Shown here piece by piece: positions 31,462 through 41,174 of a stretch of 64,000 nucleotides of DNA; position 1 is the first letter of the stretch; each line of letters begins with the position of its first letter. This stretch comes from Maricaulis sp. (GTDB lineage Bacteria; Pseudomonadota; Alphaproteobacteria; Caulobacterales; Maricaulaceae): the NCBI RefSeq assembly GCF_017642925.1, contig NZ_JAEPOL010000003.1, forward strand, positions 185,448 to 249,447, read 5' to 3'. The notes beneath the pieces are model-generated. The model saw only the letters and a program-made list of their open reading frames with translations, did no database searches and had not been told where the DNA came from. The position numbers and the translations under genes were made by a program.

Positions 31462-32403
31462 TCATTCCGGAACGCGCGTATCTCCGGACGCTGCAGCATC
31501 GCCATGCGCCGCGTCGATGATACCGCGTATCAGGCCGGCAACATGGCGGATCGCCGGGTCGGCGTCATTGCGCCGGTGCCAGGTCAGATCGACCATGAAA
31601 CCGTCCATCTCCAGCGGCGGATCGCAGACACAGAAGCCGCTCCCGGCATTCTCCGGCAGACAGGTACTGGGCAGGAGCGCGATCATGTCGGACCGCGCGA
31701 CGATTTCCGGCACCGCAAGAAAGCTGGGCACAACGATACCGACCCGCCGCTTGAGACCGCGTTCGGCCAGCCGGTCGTCGAGATGGCTGCGCCGCTCGCT
31801 GCGACCGGACACCATTACGTGCGGCCACTCCAGCCAGTTCTCCAGAGTCAGCTGCCCGGCAGCGGGATGGTCGCGCCGCAGGATGGCCCGATAGTGCTCG
31901 CGGAAGAGTTCCATGCGCACGATATCGGGGTCTGGATCGTCGACCACGGCAAGGGCCAGATCGGCGTCGCCCTGGCGCAGGGCCTCCACCGTGCGGGCCG
32001 GGCCGCGCCAGGGCTGGATCACGAGATCGATCCCCGGCGCGGTCTCCGCCAGCCTCTCCAGGAGAGGGACAATGGCCTCGCGGGCCGGCATGTCGGCCAT
32101 CACCATGCGCACGACCTGTCTGAGCGAGCGCGGATCGGGGGGCGGCGGATCGAGCACCCCGGTGACCCCCGCGAGCAGGGTTTTCAACGGACCGCGCGCG
32201 GCCTCGGCCCTCGGCGTCAGCACCATGCCTGCCGCCGTGCGCTCCAGCAGGGGATCCCCGAACAGGTGCCGCAGGCGGGCGAGTGCGTTCGACGCCGCCG
32301 GTTGCGACATGCCCAGACGCAGGGCAGCCCGCGATACATGGCGCTCGTCGAGCAGGGCATCGAGAACGACCAGGAGGTTGAGATCGATCGACCTTAAATT
32401 CAT
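31462..32403 (-). CDS. LysR-family transcriptional regulator
   Basis: MNLRSIDLNLLVVLDALLDERHVSRAALRLGMSQPAASNALARLRHLFGDPLLERT. Confidence 0.93.
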   Translation of the reverse strand: MNLRSIDLNLLVVLDALLDERHVSRAALRLGMSQPAASNALARLRHLFGDPLLERTAAGMVLTPRAEAARGPLKTLLAGVTGVLDPPPPDPRSLRQVVRMVMADMPAREAIVPLLERLAETAPGIDLVIQPWRGPARTVEALRQGDADLALAVVDDPDPDIVRMELFREHYRAILRRDHPAAGQLTLENWLEWPHVMVSGRSERRSHLDDRLAERGLKRRVGIVVPSFLAVPEIVARSDMIALLPSTCLPENAGSGFCVCDPPLEMDGFMVDLTWHRRNDADPAIRHVAGLIRGIIDAAHGDAAASGDTRVPE

Positions 32404-32486
32404 AAGATGAATAGTGACTGATATCGGATATCCATTGGATCGATTATGCAGCCGCGACCAGTCTGTCCGCAAGACAGGAGGTTGCG

Positions 32487-33056
32487 ATGACGCATACACG
32501 GATCATGCTTTTCCACCCGGATCTGACCCGCTCCACCGCCAATGCCGCGCTCGCCGAAGCGGCCTGGGGCATGCCGGGGGTCAAGGTTGTCGACATGTAT
32601 GGCCGTTATGGCCGCAGCGGTGTCGACACCGACCGGGAGGTCCGCGAACTGCTCGCTGCCGACCGGCTGGTGCTGCAATTCCCGGTACACTGGTATGCCC
32701 CGCCCGCCCTGCTGCAGGACTGGCAGGCCGCTGTCCTGACCCGGATGTTCTATATCAACGCCGAAGCCGAGGGCCGCTGGCTCGAGGGCAAGCCGCTGCT
32801 GATCGCCGCGACGGCCGGCAATGTGCCCTCCGCCTATTCCGCAAGCGGCCAGAACGGGTTTGCGCTGGAAACCCTGTTGCAGCCGCTGCAGGCCACGGCG
32901 CGGCGTTGCCGATTGCGCTGGGCTGCGCCCTTCCTGCTCTACGAGGCGAACCGGTTGAAGCCGGCCGGACTCGAGCGTGCGGCCCGCGACTATCGCCGGC
33001 ATCTGCGTCACTGGATCGACGAGACCGCGCCCCTGCAACTGACCGCTGCGGAATAG
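32487..33056 (+). CDS. NAD(P)H-dependent oxidoreductase (flavodoxin-like fold, KefF/MdaB-like)
   Basis: ELLAADRLVLQFPVHWYAPPALLQDWQAAVLTRMF; divergent from LysR gene. Confidence 0.88.
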   Translation: MTHTRIMLFHPDLTRSTANAALAEAAWGMPGVKVVDMYGRYGRSGVDTDREVRELLAADRLVLQFPVHWYAPPALLQDWQAAVLTRMFYINAEAEGRWLEGKPLLIAATAGNVPSAYSASGQNGFALETLLQPLQATARRCRLRWAAPFLLYEANRLKPAGLERAARDYRRHLRHWIDETAPLQLTAAE

Positions 33057-33163
33057 TCCCTGCGGCCAGCCGCGCGGATTTGCCGGTGAGTGGACGGGGG
33101 CCGGCTTGCCGGTCTCCGGCCCGCGTGCCAGCCTGATGTCAGGACCGAGCGGGGAGGCACGGC

Positions 33164-33727
33164 ATGACGATCTTGCGGACATTGGCGGCTGCAGCTGCGC
33201 TGGCTGCAGCGCCCGTCCCGGCAGCATGGGCACAATCCGGCCCGCCGCCGGGCTGCGCCGAAGCGGTGCACGACGATTTCGATTTCTGGCTGGGCACGTG
33301 GAATGTCTACGCCCCCGATGACGGCCCCTATCAGGGCCGCAACACGATCGTGAAATCCCAGGGCGGATGCCTGATCACCGAACGCTGGGAGGGCGCCGGC
33401 GGTTCGACGGGCGAAAGCCTGAACGCCTATGACCCGCTGGCCGGCGCCTGGCGGCAGGTCTGGGTCAGCCCCGGCAATTTCATCGACTATACCGGCGGCC
33501 TCGACGCGGCCGGCGCGATGGTTCTGGAAGGCGAGATCTTCTACCCCGGCAATGGCACCCGCGCGGCCTTCCGCGGCAGCTGGACCCCGCTGGCCGACGG
33601 CACGGTGCGCCAGCACTTCCAGCAACAGGACGCAGACGGCGAATGGGCCGACTGGTTCACCGGCATCTATGTCCGCGTGGAGGACGATCCGCGGGCGGAC
33701 GAGGCGGAAGCGGCGCGGACGGGTTGA
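33164..33727 (+). CDS. Secreted hypothetical protein (DUF1579-like)
   Basis: Signal peptide; DFDFWLGTWNVYAPDD...ITERWEGAGGSTGESLNAYDPLAGAWRQVWV. Confidence 0.65.
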   Translation: MTILRTLAAAAALAAAPVPAAWAQSGPPPGCAEAVHDDFDFWLGTWNVYAPDDGPYQGRNTIVKSQGGCLITERWEGAGGSTGESLNAYDPLAGAWRQVWVSPGNFIDYTGGLDAAGAMVLEGEIFYPGNGTRAAFRGSWTPLADGTVRQHFQQQDADGEWADWFTGIYVRVEDDPRADEAEAARTG

Positions 33728-33756
33728 GCATTTGTCAGAGCCCATGCCCCTGAACC

Positions 33757-33900
33757 GTCATCCCGACGAAGGTCGGGACCCAGATCACAAAGCGAGATTT
33801 GGGCTGGATGAGGTCCGGCGCGAGTTCGCATCGTAAAGACAAGTGCGAGATCGCGACGACCCAGCCTTATGAACTGGGCCCTGACTTTCGTCAGGGTGAC
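33757..33900. repeat. 144-bp BIME-like repeat, copy 1
   Basis: gtcatcccgacgaaggtcgggacccaga...tgggccctgactttcgtcagggtgac; ends inverted-complementary, each itself a hairpin. Confidence 0.9.
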
Positions 33901-34026
33901 GGTAGATGTGGCGAGGGATATCGGTACTCCCTCACTCCGCGTCCCCCTCAGTCTGCTGAAGCGGGAAACTCCCCAGCAAGCGCGCCGAGCCCTTCTTCAA
34001 CACCCCTGCCTCAGTGCCTACAGACC

Positions 34027-34170
34027 GTCATCCTGACGAAGGTCAGGATCCAGATCGTGAAGCGAGATTGGGGCTGGATGAGTTCCGGCGCGAGCTCGCA
34101 TCATAAAGACAAGCGCGAGATCGCGACGACCCAGCCTTATGAACTGGGCCCTGACTTTCGTCAGGGTGAC
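34027..34170. repeat. 144-bp BIME-like repeat, copy 2 (direct repeat of copy 1)
   Basis: Same length, about 11 differences counted by eye, with paired compensatory changes in one stem. Confidence 0.9.
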
Positions 34171-34242
34171 GGCAGATGTGGCGTACGCGGTACGGCTTGA
34201 AGACTGCGGGTCCCCCTCCCCACGATGTGGGGAGGAAAATTC

Positions 34243-34815
34243 CTACCGTCCCCAGCGATAACCGATGCGGATGCCGGCATTGTCCAGGGCCTGGTTGCGG
34301 CCGGAGGCCAGGATCTGGCCGTGGGAGATGTGTTCGTAATAAGCGCCGACCGACCAGTGATCATTGAGATCGTAATCGAGCCCGATCGCGTTGTGGAACA
34401 GGATCTCATTGCCCATCAGCGAGCGCGTCGTGGCGAGGCGGATACGCGTCGGATCGTCCGGCGGGGAGTTCGGGTCGATATCCTCGACGCCGTCATTATA
34501 GCTCAGCCCGGTGCGGAATTCGAAATTCCAGTTCTCGGAAAACGCCCAGTTCCAGGCGAGACCGGTCGCGCCGAAATTGGTCAGCCCGTTCGTGTTGAAC
34601 GAACCATAGAGATAGGGCCGCGGCGACCAGATCAGCTCGAGAAAGTCCGGCGAGGCGAACAGCGCGTCGACCGTGATGTTCGGCCCGTCCTCGACATGGT
34701 CGGCCAGATCGTGGGCCGTCACGCCGAGACGGAATTCCATCCCGCGCTCATCGTCGGCAAAAGCCGGAGCGGCCAGGCATGCAGCGGCCAGTGCGGCCAG
34801 TCCCAAACGCGTCAT
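34243..34815 (-). CDS. PagL-like acyloxyacyl hydrolase / outer-membrane lipid A deacylase family
   Basis: Signal peptide; C-terminal WSVGAYYEHISHGQILASGRNQALDNAGIRIGYRWGR. Confidence 0.65.
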   Translation of the reverse strand: MTRLGLAALAAACLAAPAFADDERGMEFRLGVTAHDLADHVEDGPNITVDALFASPDFLELIWSPRPYLYGSFNTNGLTNFGATGLAWNWAFSENWNFEFRTGLSYNDGVEDIDPNSPPDDPTRIRLATTRSLMGNEILFHNAIGLDYDLNDHWSVGAYYEHISHGQILASGRNQALDNAGIRIGYRWGR

Positions 34816-34861
34816 AAGTGTCCCCCCTCAAGAGTGTGCCGGCGCAGCGATACAGCGCCGG

Positions 34862-36055
34862 TCAGAGTGCGTCCAGCGCTTCACGATAGGCCCAGTCGAG
34901 CCACGGCCCCAACGCGGCCAGATCGTCGGCCTCGATGGTCGGGCCGCACCAGATGCGGATCCCCGGCACCGAAGCCCGGTGCATATTGACGTCCAGACCC
35001 GCATTCTCGCGTTCGAGCAGTGTGGTAATGCCCTTGGTCAGCGCCCATTGCTGTTCGGTATCCAGCGCGGCGGCCTCCGGCGCAACATATTTCAGCGCAA
35101 CCGAGATCGGCGACCGGGCGCGCTCGTCCTCGCACAGATAGCCGGCCCAGTCCGACTGGCGCACCCAGGCGTCCAGCGTCTCGAAATTGGTCTTGCTGCG
35201 GCGGATCAGCTCCGGCAGGCCGCCAATGCGCGACCCCCATTTCAGCGCGGCGAGATAGTCCTCGACCGCCATCAGGGACGGCGTGTTGAGGGTGGAGCCC
35301 TCATAGAGCGCCATATCGGCCTTGCCGTTCTTGTGCAGCTGCAGGATCGCCGGGATCGGCCGGTCGGGGCGGAAGCTGTTGAGACGTTCGATGGCCCGCG
35401 GCCCCATCACCAGCATGCCGTGCTGGGCTTCCCCGCCCATGCATTTCTGCCAGGAGAAGGTCAGCACATCGATCTTCGACCAGTCGATATCGACGGCGAA
35501 AGCGGCGGACGTCGCGTCGCACAGGGTCAGGCCCTCGCGGTCGGCATCGATCCAGTCATAATCCGGAATGCACACACCGGCCGCCGTGCCGTTGAGCGTG
35601 AAGACCGCGTCGCGCTTGCCGTCATACTTGGAAAGATCGGGCAGAGTGCCGGCCGGGGTCTGGAAAGTGCGCAGATCGTCCAGCTTCAGCTCGTCGCGGG
35701 CATCGCTCGTCCACTTGTTGCCGAACACATCCCAGGAGAAGACGTCCGTGCCGCGCGCGCCGAGCAGCGACCACATCGCCGCTTCCATCGCACCGGTGTC
35801 CGAGCCCGGCATCAGCGCGACATGATAATCGTCGGGCAGTTCCAGCAGGGCTCGCGTACGTTCGAGCGATTCCTTGATCCGCTGGATCGCGGTACCGGCG
35901 CGGTGGGTGCGCGAGAGCGGCGCATCGGCCAGCGCTTCCCAGCTCCAGCCGGGGTATTTCTTGACCGGTCCACAGGAAAAACGCGGATCGGCGGGCCGCA
36001 GCATCGGCTTGGGATTGTCGGTGCGGGCGGGGGCGGTCAGCGTATCGTCGGCCAC
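34862..36055 (-). CDS. serC: Phosphoserine aminotransferase
   Basis: NPKPMLRPADPRFSCGPVKKYPGW...MPGSDTGAMEAAMWSLLG...SWQKCMGGEAQHGMLVMGPRA. Confidence 0.93.
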   Translation of the reverse strand: MADDTLTAPARTDNPKPMLRPADPRFSCGPVKKYPGWSWEALADAPLSRTHRAGTAIQRIKESLERTRALLELPDDYHVALMPGSDTGAMEAAMWSLLGARGTDVFSWDVFGNKWTSDARDELKLDDLRTFQTPAGTLPDLSKYDGKRDAVFTLNGTAAGVCIPDYDWIDADREGLTLCDATSAAFAVDIDWSKIDVLTFSWQKCMGGEAQHGMLVMGPRAIERLNSFRPDRPIPAILQLHKNGKADMALYEGSTLNTPSLMAVEDYLAALKWGSRIGGLPELIRRSKTNFETLDAWVRQSDWAGYLCEDERARSPISVALKYVAPEAAALDTEQQWALTKGITTLLERENAGLDVNMHRASVPGIRIWCGPTIEADDLAALGPWLDWAYREALDAL

Positions 36056-36143
36056 AGGGCTCTCCTGGCAGCGGGAAACAAAGGTGTATTCGTGACGGGC
36101 TGCACGTTGACGCCCTCTTCCCGCCGGGGCAAGAGGCTAGGCC

Positions 36144-37280
36144 ATGATCCCGTCCCAGCGTGACCTTTTCGACATCCCGCGCGAGCGCGTCTATCTCAAC
36201 ACGGCCTATATGGGGCCGATGCCGAAAAGCGCCATCGCAGCCGGCCTGGCCAGCTATGCCGCCAAGGGCCAGCCCTGGGCCTATGACGTGCAGCAGGACT
36301 TCTTCGGCCTGCCCGAGCAGCTGCGCGAGCGAGCGGCGCGTCTGTTCGGTGCGCAAGCCGCCGATATCGCGCTTGTGCCCTCCGCCTCTTACGGCCTAGC
36401 CACGGCAGCGCGGAACCTGGCCCCGCAGAGGCGCTCGGAAATCCTCGTGCTGGACGGCCAGTTTCCTTCCAATGTCTATGTCTGGCAGGCGCTTGCTGCG
36501 CAGTATGGCGCCCGGCTTGTCACCGTGAAACGCCAGTCCGGCCAGGGCTGGACGGAAGCCCTGATCCGCGCCATCGGTCCGGCGACCTCGATCGTCGCCT
36601 GCCCGCACGTGCACTGGCTGGATGGCGGCCAGCTGGACCTCGCCCACATTTCCAACACGGCCCGCCGCCAGGGCGCCGCCCTGGTGCTGGATCTCACGCA
36701 GTCGCTGGGCGCTCTGCCCTTCGACATGCCGTCGATCCAGCCCGACTTCGCCGTCGCGGCGGGCTATAAATGGCTGCTGGGCCCCTATTCCACCGGCCTG
36801 CTCTACGTTGCCCCGCATCACCACGCCGAGGGCGAACCGCTGGAGCAGAACTGGATCACCCGCGAGGGCGCGGACAATTTCAGCCGTCTGATCGACTACA
36901 CCGAAGCCTACGCCCCCGGCGCCCGGCGTTTCGATATGGGCGAGCGCTCGGCGATGCAGCTGGCGCCGGCAGCCCTGGCCAGTCTCGACCAGGTGCTCGA
37001 CTGGGGCGTCGACGCCATCGCGCAGACTTTGGCAGAACGCACGGCCGCCATCGCCGAGGCCACAGCACCGCTCGGCCTCGCCGACGACATGATCGAACGC
37101 GCGCCGCACTATCTCACCCTGGGCCTGCCGGCCGGTGCTCCTGACGATCTTCTGGCCCGTCTGGCCGCGCGCAATATCCATATCTCCCAGCGCGGCGACC
37201 GCCTGCGCATCACCCCGCACCTGTTCAATGACGACACCGACATCGCCGCCTTCGCCGACGGGCTGAGGGCGGTGTTGTGA
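36144..37280 (+). CDS. Class V aminotransferase family protein
   Basis: YLNTAYMGPMPKSAIAA...LVLDLTQSLGALPFDMPSIQPDFAVAAGYKWLLGPYSTGLLYV. Confidence 0.88.
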   Translation: MIPSQRDLFDIPRERVYLNTAYMGPMPKSAIAAGLASYAAKGQPWAYDVQQDFFGLPEQLRERAARLFGAQAADIALVPSASYGLATAARNLAPQRRSEILVLDGQFPSNVYVWQALAAQYGARLVTVKRQSGQGWTEALIRAIGPATSIVACPHVHWLDGGQLDLAHISNTARRQGAALVLDLTQSLGALPFDMPSIQPDFAVAAGYKWLLGPYSTGLLYVAPHHHAEGEPLEQNWITREGADNFSRLIDYTEAYAPGARRFDMGERSAMQLAPAALASLDQVLDWGVDAIAQTLAERTAAIAEATAPLGLADDMIERAPHYLTLGLPAGAPDDLLARLAARNIHISQRGDRLRITPHLFNDDTDIAAFADGLRAVL

Positions 37281-37480
37281 GGGCGGGAAGCCAACGCAAG
37301 GCTTCCCCTGCGCAGCGGGGGAAGTGGCCGAACCCGGCCTGGGGCCGGGTGAGGCCGAAGGGGGTGAGTCCATGCGCGCTGACGCGCTTGGCGCCGCTGC
37401 GCGTCGCCCCCTCAGCCGGCTGCGCCGGCAGCTCCCCCGCACGCGGGGCGAGCCCTTGCCGGAGCACGCCTTGAAGCCCG
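37276..37480. repeat. Palindrome-rich intergenic region
   Basis: gggaagccaacgcaaggcttccc, aacccggcctggggccgggt, ccggctgcgccgg; ORF 37324 reads through it artefactually. Confidence 0.5.
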
Positions 37481-37503
37481 CTCATGCCCACCTGCCGGGC
37501 CTG

Positions 37504-38376
37504 ATGGACTGGGCGGCGCTGGTCTTGCTCACCGTGCTGTGGGGGTCGGCCTTTGCCTTTATCAAGCACGGGGTGGAAACCCTGCCGCCCGGCGGGCTGA
37601 TCTTCGTGCGCATCGCGCTGGCAGCCCTTTTGCTGGCCGGCTGGGCGCTGTTGCGCGGTCATCGCCTGCCGGCACTCAATGACAAGCGCTGGCTGTGGTT
37701 CGCAGGGCTGGGCTTTTTCGGGAACACCTTGCCCTTCTATCTGGTCAGCTGGGGCCAGCAATATATCGACAGTGCGCTGGCCGGCATTCTGGTGGCCACC
37801 ATGCCGCTGGCGACCGTGGCGATGGCGCATGTCTTGGTCCCCGGCGAACGCCTGACCCTGCGGCGCCTCGCTGGCGTGATCACGGGCTTCGCGGGCGTTG
37901 TGCTGCTGCTGGGACCGGCCGCACTGACCGATCTGGGCGGCGCCGATGTCTGGGCCCAGCTGGGCGTGGTCGCAGCGGCGGTCTGCTACGGCATCAATGC
38001 GATCCTGGCGCGGCTGATCCCGCCGACTTCACCCTCGGTCTCCGGCGCGGGCATGCTGATCTGCGGCGCGCTCTTCGCCCTGCCTGTGGGATTGTTCGAA
38101 CTGGCACAGGCCGGACCGGTCGCCCCCACCGCCTGGCTTGCCGTCATCTGGCTGGCCGCCGGACCGACGGCGCTCGCCTCGGTGGTTCTGATGCAGGTGG
38201 CGGGCACGGCAGGACCGAACTTCCTCGCCATTGCCAATTATCTCACCCCGATCGCCGCGATGATTACCGGCGTGCTGATCGGCGAGACCATCGGCTGGCA
38301 TGCCGTGCTCGCCCTGGCGGTGATCCTGACGGGTGTCTGGCTGGCCCGGAAGCGGGCGGCGGATCCCGCTCGCTAG
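37504..38376 (+). CDS. EamA/DMT-superfamily transporter
   Basis: MDWAALVLLTVLWGSAFAFIKHGVETLPPGGLIFVRIALAALLL; about 10 TM helices. Confidence 0.92.
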   Translation: MDWAALVLLTVLWGSAFAFIKHGVETLPPGGLIFVRIALAALLLAGWALLRGHRLPALNDKRWLWFAGLGFFGNTLPFYLVSWGQQYIDSALAGILVATMPLATVAMAHVLVPGERLTLRRLAGVITGFAGVVLLLGPAALTDLGGADVWAQLGVVAAAVCYGINAILARLIPPTSPSVSGAGMLICGALFALPVGLFELAQAGPVAPTAWLAVIWLAAGPTALASVVLMQVAGTAGPNFLAIANYLTPIAAMITGVLIGETIGWHAVLALAVILTGVWLARKRAADPAR

Positions 38377-38380
38377 AAGG

Positions 38381-39190
38381 TCAGGGCCGCACCACCCACA
38401 TGTGGTCCACCGGACCGTGGCCGGCGCCGAAGCCCGGCGCGCGGCGTATCGCTTCGTGCAGATAATCGCCGGCCTTGCGCACGGCTTCCGGCAGCGGTTC
38501 GCCGCCGGCCATCCGCGCGGCAATCGCCGAGGCCAGGGTGCAGCCGGTGCCGTGGGTATGCTTCGTGCGGATGCGCGGACGTTCCATCAATTCCATGCCG
38601 CGCGTGGAGACGAGCACATCGGTGACGGCATCGCCGTCCAGATGCCCGCCCTTCACCAGCGCCGCCTTCGCGCCCATGCCGACCAGCGCTTCGGCAGCCG
38701 CCAGCTGCCCCTGCACATCCTCCACCGTGAGCCCCGTCAGGCGGGCCGCTTCGGCCGTATTCGGCGTGACCAGTGTGGCCAGAGGCACGAGCCGGTCACG
38801 GATCGCAGCCTCGGTCCCGTCATCGACCAGCCGGTCGCCCGATGTGGCGATCATCACAGGGTCGAGCACGAGCGGCAGGGCCGGATCGGCGGCTTCCAGC
38901 GCCGCGGCGACGAGTTCGACAATCTCCACCGTCGCCAGCATGCCGGTCTTCACCACGTCAGCACCGATATCGTCGAGCACGGCCCGGATCTGACCTTCAA
39001 CGATGGCATTGGGCACCGGATGGATGGCGCTGACGCCCAGCGTGTTCTGGACGGTGATCGCCGTGATCGCCGTCGCCGCATAGCCGCCCATGGCCGAAAT
39101 CGCCTTGATATCGGCCTGGATACCGGCGCCGCCGCCACTGTCTGAGCCGGCGATGACGAGCACCCGGCCGGCCGGTTCGTCTGCTTGCAT
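38381..39190 (-). CDS. thiD: Hydroxymethylpyrimidine/phosphomethylpyrimidine kinase
   Basis: VLVIAGSDSGGGAGIQADIKAISAMGGYAATAITAITVQNT...HGTGCTLASAIAA. Confidence 0.97.
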   Translation of the reverse strand: MQADEPAGRVLVIAGSDSGGGAGIQADIKAISAMGGYAATAITAITVQNTLGVSAIHPVPNAIVEGQIRAVLDDIGADVVKTGMLATVEIVELVAAALEAADPALPLVLDPVMIATSGDRLVDDGTEAAIRDRLVPLATLVTPNTAEAARLTGLTVEDVQGQLAAAEALVGMGAKAALVKGGHLDGDAVTDVLVSTRGMELMERPRIRTKHTHGTGCTLASAIAARMAGGEPLPEAVRKAGDYLHEAIRRAPGFGAGHGPVDHMWVVRP

Positions 39191-39215
39191 GATGAGTGTC
39201 CTGACTGGCTGGAGA

Positions 39216-40199
39216 TCAGCGCTGCTGGAGTTCGCGCAGCCGGGCCCGCGCCCGGGCGGCCTCGGCGTCGGAGATGGCATAGGACGCCGCCTGCGAGTAG
39301 AGCTCGCGGGCTTCGGCGGTCTCGCCCTGTTCGGCCCGCACTTCGGCCAGTGCGATCAGCGCCCGGAAATCGTCCGGGGCAAAGGCGAGCATCTGTTCAT
39401 AGATGATGGCCGCCGGCTGCAGCTCGCCGGTCCGCGTCAGGCAGGCTGCGTGGCGGTGCAGGCTTTCATCATCCCAGGGGTTTTCGGCTACCGCCGCACC
39501 GGTCTCGGCACACTCACCCGTCGCGTTGGACGCGGCGGCGGCCACCGGATTGGCCGGTGCTGCCGAGCTGGAAGGCGCGGGCGTATCGCTGGCCGGGGCG
39601 TGCGTGTCGTCTGCAGCCGGCGCATGCCCGTCCCCGGCATCGGCGGCATGATCGTCCACCGTACCGGCAGCGCCCGCAGCCCCGCCGGATGCGGCATGAC
39701 TGTCGCTACCCGAAGCCGGCTGGCCATGGCTGGCCGCGGCGTCCGTACCGTGATCCGAGGGCGCCGCCGATACTGCCGCGGTAGTCGTCGCAGGCGCGTG
39801 TGACGGTGAGGCCGGGCGGGTCTCCGCGGCGATCGGAGCATCCAGGCTGAAACTGACGAGCACACCGCCCTGGCGCAGTTCGGCGCGAACATCCTGCCAG
39901 GCGGCGGCCTGGCCAAGTTCCACCAGGGCACCATCGGCCACCGGGGTGATCGAGACACGGCTGACGAGGTCGGCGCGGTAGGGCGACACTTCCCGGCTGC
40001 GCACGTCGACGCCCCCGATCATCAGGCTGACGCGCCCGGCCGTCTGCGACAATTCCGCCGATCGCGGCTGTTCGTCAAAGGCGAGCCAGACCTGACCGTT
40101 CAAGCCATCGGCACGGGTCAGGACATCGCGCAGCTCGGCGCTTGCCGGGCCGGCGATCAGACCGGTGCAGAGCGTGGAGATCAGAAAGGCTCGGTGCAT
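39216..40199 (-). CDS. Secreted TPR protein with His/Asp/Ala-rich low-complexity linker
   Basis: N-terminal AMIN-like segment, linker SDSHAASGG...DDHAADAGDGHAPAADDTHAP, C-terminal TPR. Confidence 0.6.
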   Translation of the reverse strand: MHRAFLISTLCTGLIAGPASAELRDVLTRADGLNGQVWLAFDEQPRSAELSQTAGRVSLMIGGVDVRSREVSPYRADLVSRVSITPVADGALVELGQAAAWQDVRAELRQGGVLVSFSLDAPIAAETRPASPSHAPATTTAAVSAAPSDHGTDAAASHGQPASGSDSHAASGGAAGAAGTVDDHAADAGDGHAPAADDTHAPASDTPAPSSSAAPANPVAAAASNATGECAETGAAVAENPWDDESLHRHAACLTRTGELQPAAIIYEQMLAFAPDDFRALIALAEVRAEQGETAEARELYSQAASYAISDAEAARARARLRELQQR

Positions 40200-40247
40200 G
40201 CGTCTTGTCCTCAACCTGTCGCGTGCCGCAAGGCTGTATCTGGCGGG

Positions 40248-41126
40248 CTAGCCCGCAGCAGCGGCCTGCGCCGTCGTTACCGGCACCGCATTGCAAGCGT
40301 CATAGCCCAGCGCGCCGATCAGCGTTCCATCGGCCTCGCGAACCGACTCGTAGACATAACAGCCCTCGCCGAAGTCGGGAAAGACGCCGCGCACGAATAT
40401 CGGATCACCTTCCCCGAACAGCGCGTCCGCCGAATCGATCTGGCGAAGCGAATTGACCGCCCGGCCCTCGTCCCGCGTGGCGCATTCCCAGGTCTGCGTG
40501 CCGGCATCGACGATCCGCACCCCCGTTGCACCGCCACTCATCGTATAGGCCAGCGAGACATGGGCCGGCCGGTCGCCGAACTCGGCCAAGCAGGCATCGA
40601 TGGCCGGCAGATAGCTCATGATATAGTTCGACCAGCGATCGTCCTGCGCCTGTTCCCGGGCACAACCGGCCTGGACCGTCTCGCCGATCCGCAGCGCCGC
40701 AAAATGCGTGAAGCCGCTTTCACCCGCCGCCTCGCAGGGGCCGGCCTGCAGCTGCAGCTCGGCCGGTTCGCCCGAAGCCGTTGTGCCGTGGAAACGCCGG
40801 ACGCCGCCATCCAGATAGGGCATGGCAATTTGCAGATCCGCCGCCTGTTCTGCGCCGTCGGCATCGGCGAGAAGCAATGCGACCCGGATGGCACCGCCAC
40901 TATCGTCCTCATAGGTCAGATCGCCCGACCAGCCCGACTGTCCGGTAAGTTGATAGCCAAAGCCGCGCGGTGCACCGCGCCGGTCGGCCCGCGGATGGTC
41001 GAAGACGGAACCGGCAACATCGTCCGGTCCGCCGCCCACGCCCATCATCTCGCTGCCGGTCGTCGCGCAGCCTGCCAGCAGCACCAGCGCTGTCATCGCC
41101 AGAAATCCCGTGACCTGCCGTTTCAT
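40248..41126 (-). CDS. Hypothetical lipoprotein
   Basis: Lipobox ALVLLAGCATTG; no recognised domain. Confidence 0.6.
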   Translation of the reverse strand: MKRQVTGFLAMTALVLLAGCATTGSEMMGVGGGPDDVAGSVFDHPRADRRGAPRGFGYQLTGQSGWSGDLTYEDDSGGAIRVALLLADADGAEQAADLQIAMPYLDGGVRRFHGTTASGEPAELQLQAGPCEAAGESGFTHFAALRIGETVQAGCAREQAQDDRWSNYIMSYLPAIDACLAEFGDRPAHVSLAYTMSGGATGVRIVDAGTQTWECATRDEGRAVNSLRQIDSADALFGEGDPIFVRGVFPDFGEGCYVYESVREADGTLIGALGYDACNAVPVTTAQAAAAG

Positions 41127-41174
41127 GCCGTACCCCCTGCCTGGTCCACACGCGCCCTTATAGCGCCTGTGCGG

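Noticed and set aside
37324-37503. N-terminal extension of the EamA transporter
   Set aside because: Encoded by palindromic intergenic repeats; the hydrophobic transporter begins at ATG 37504.
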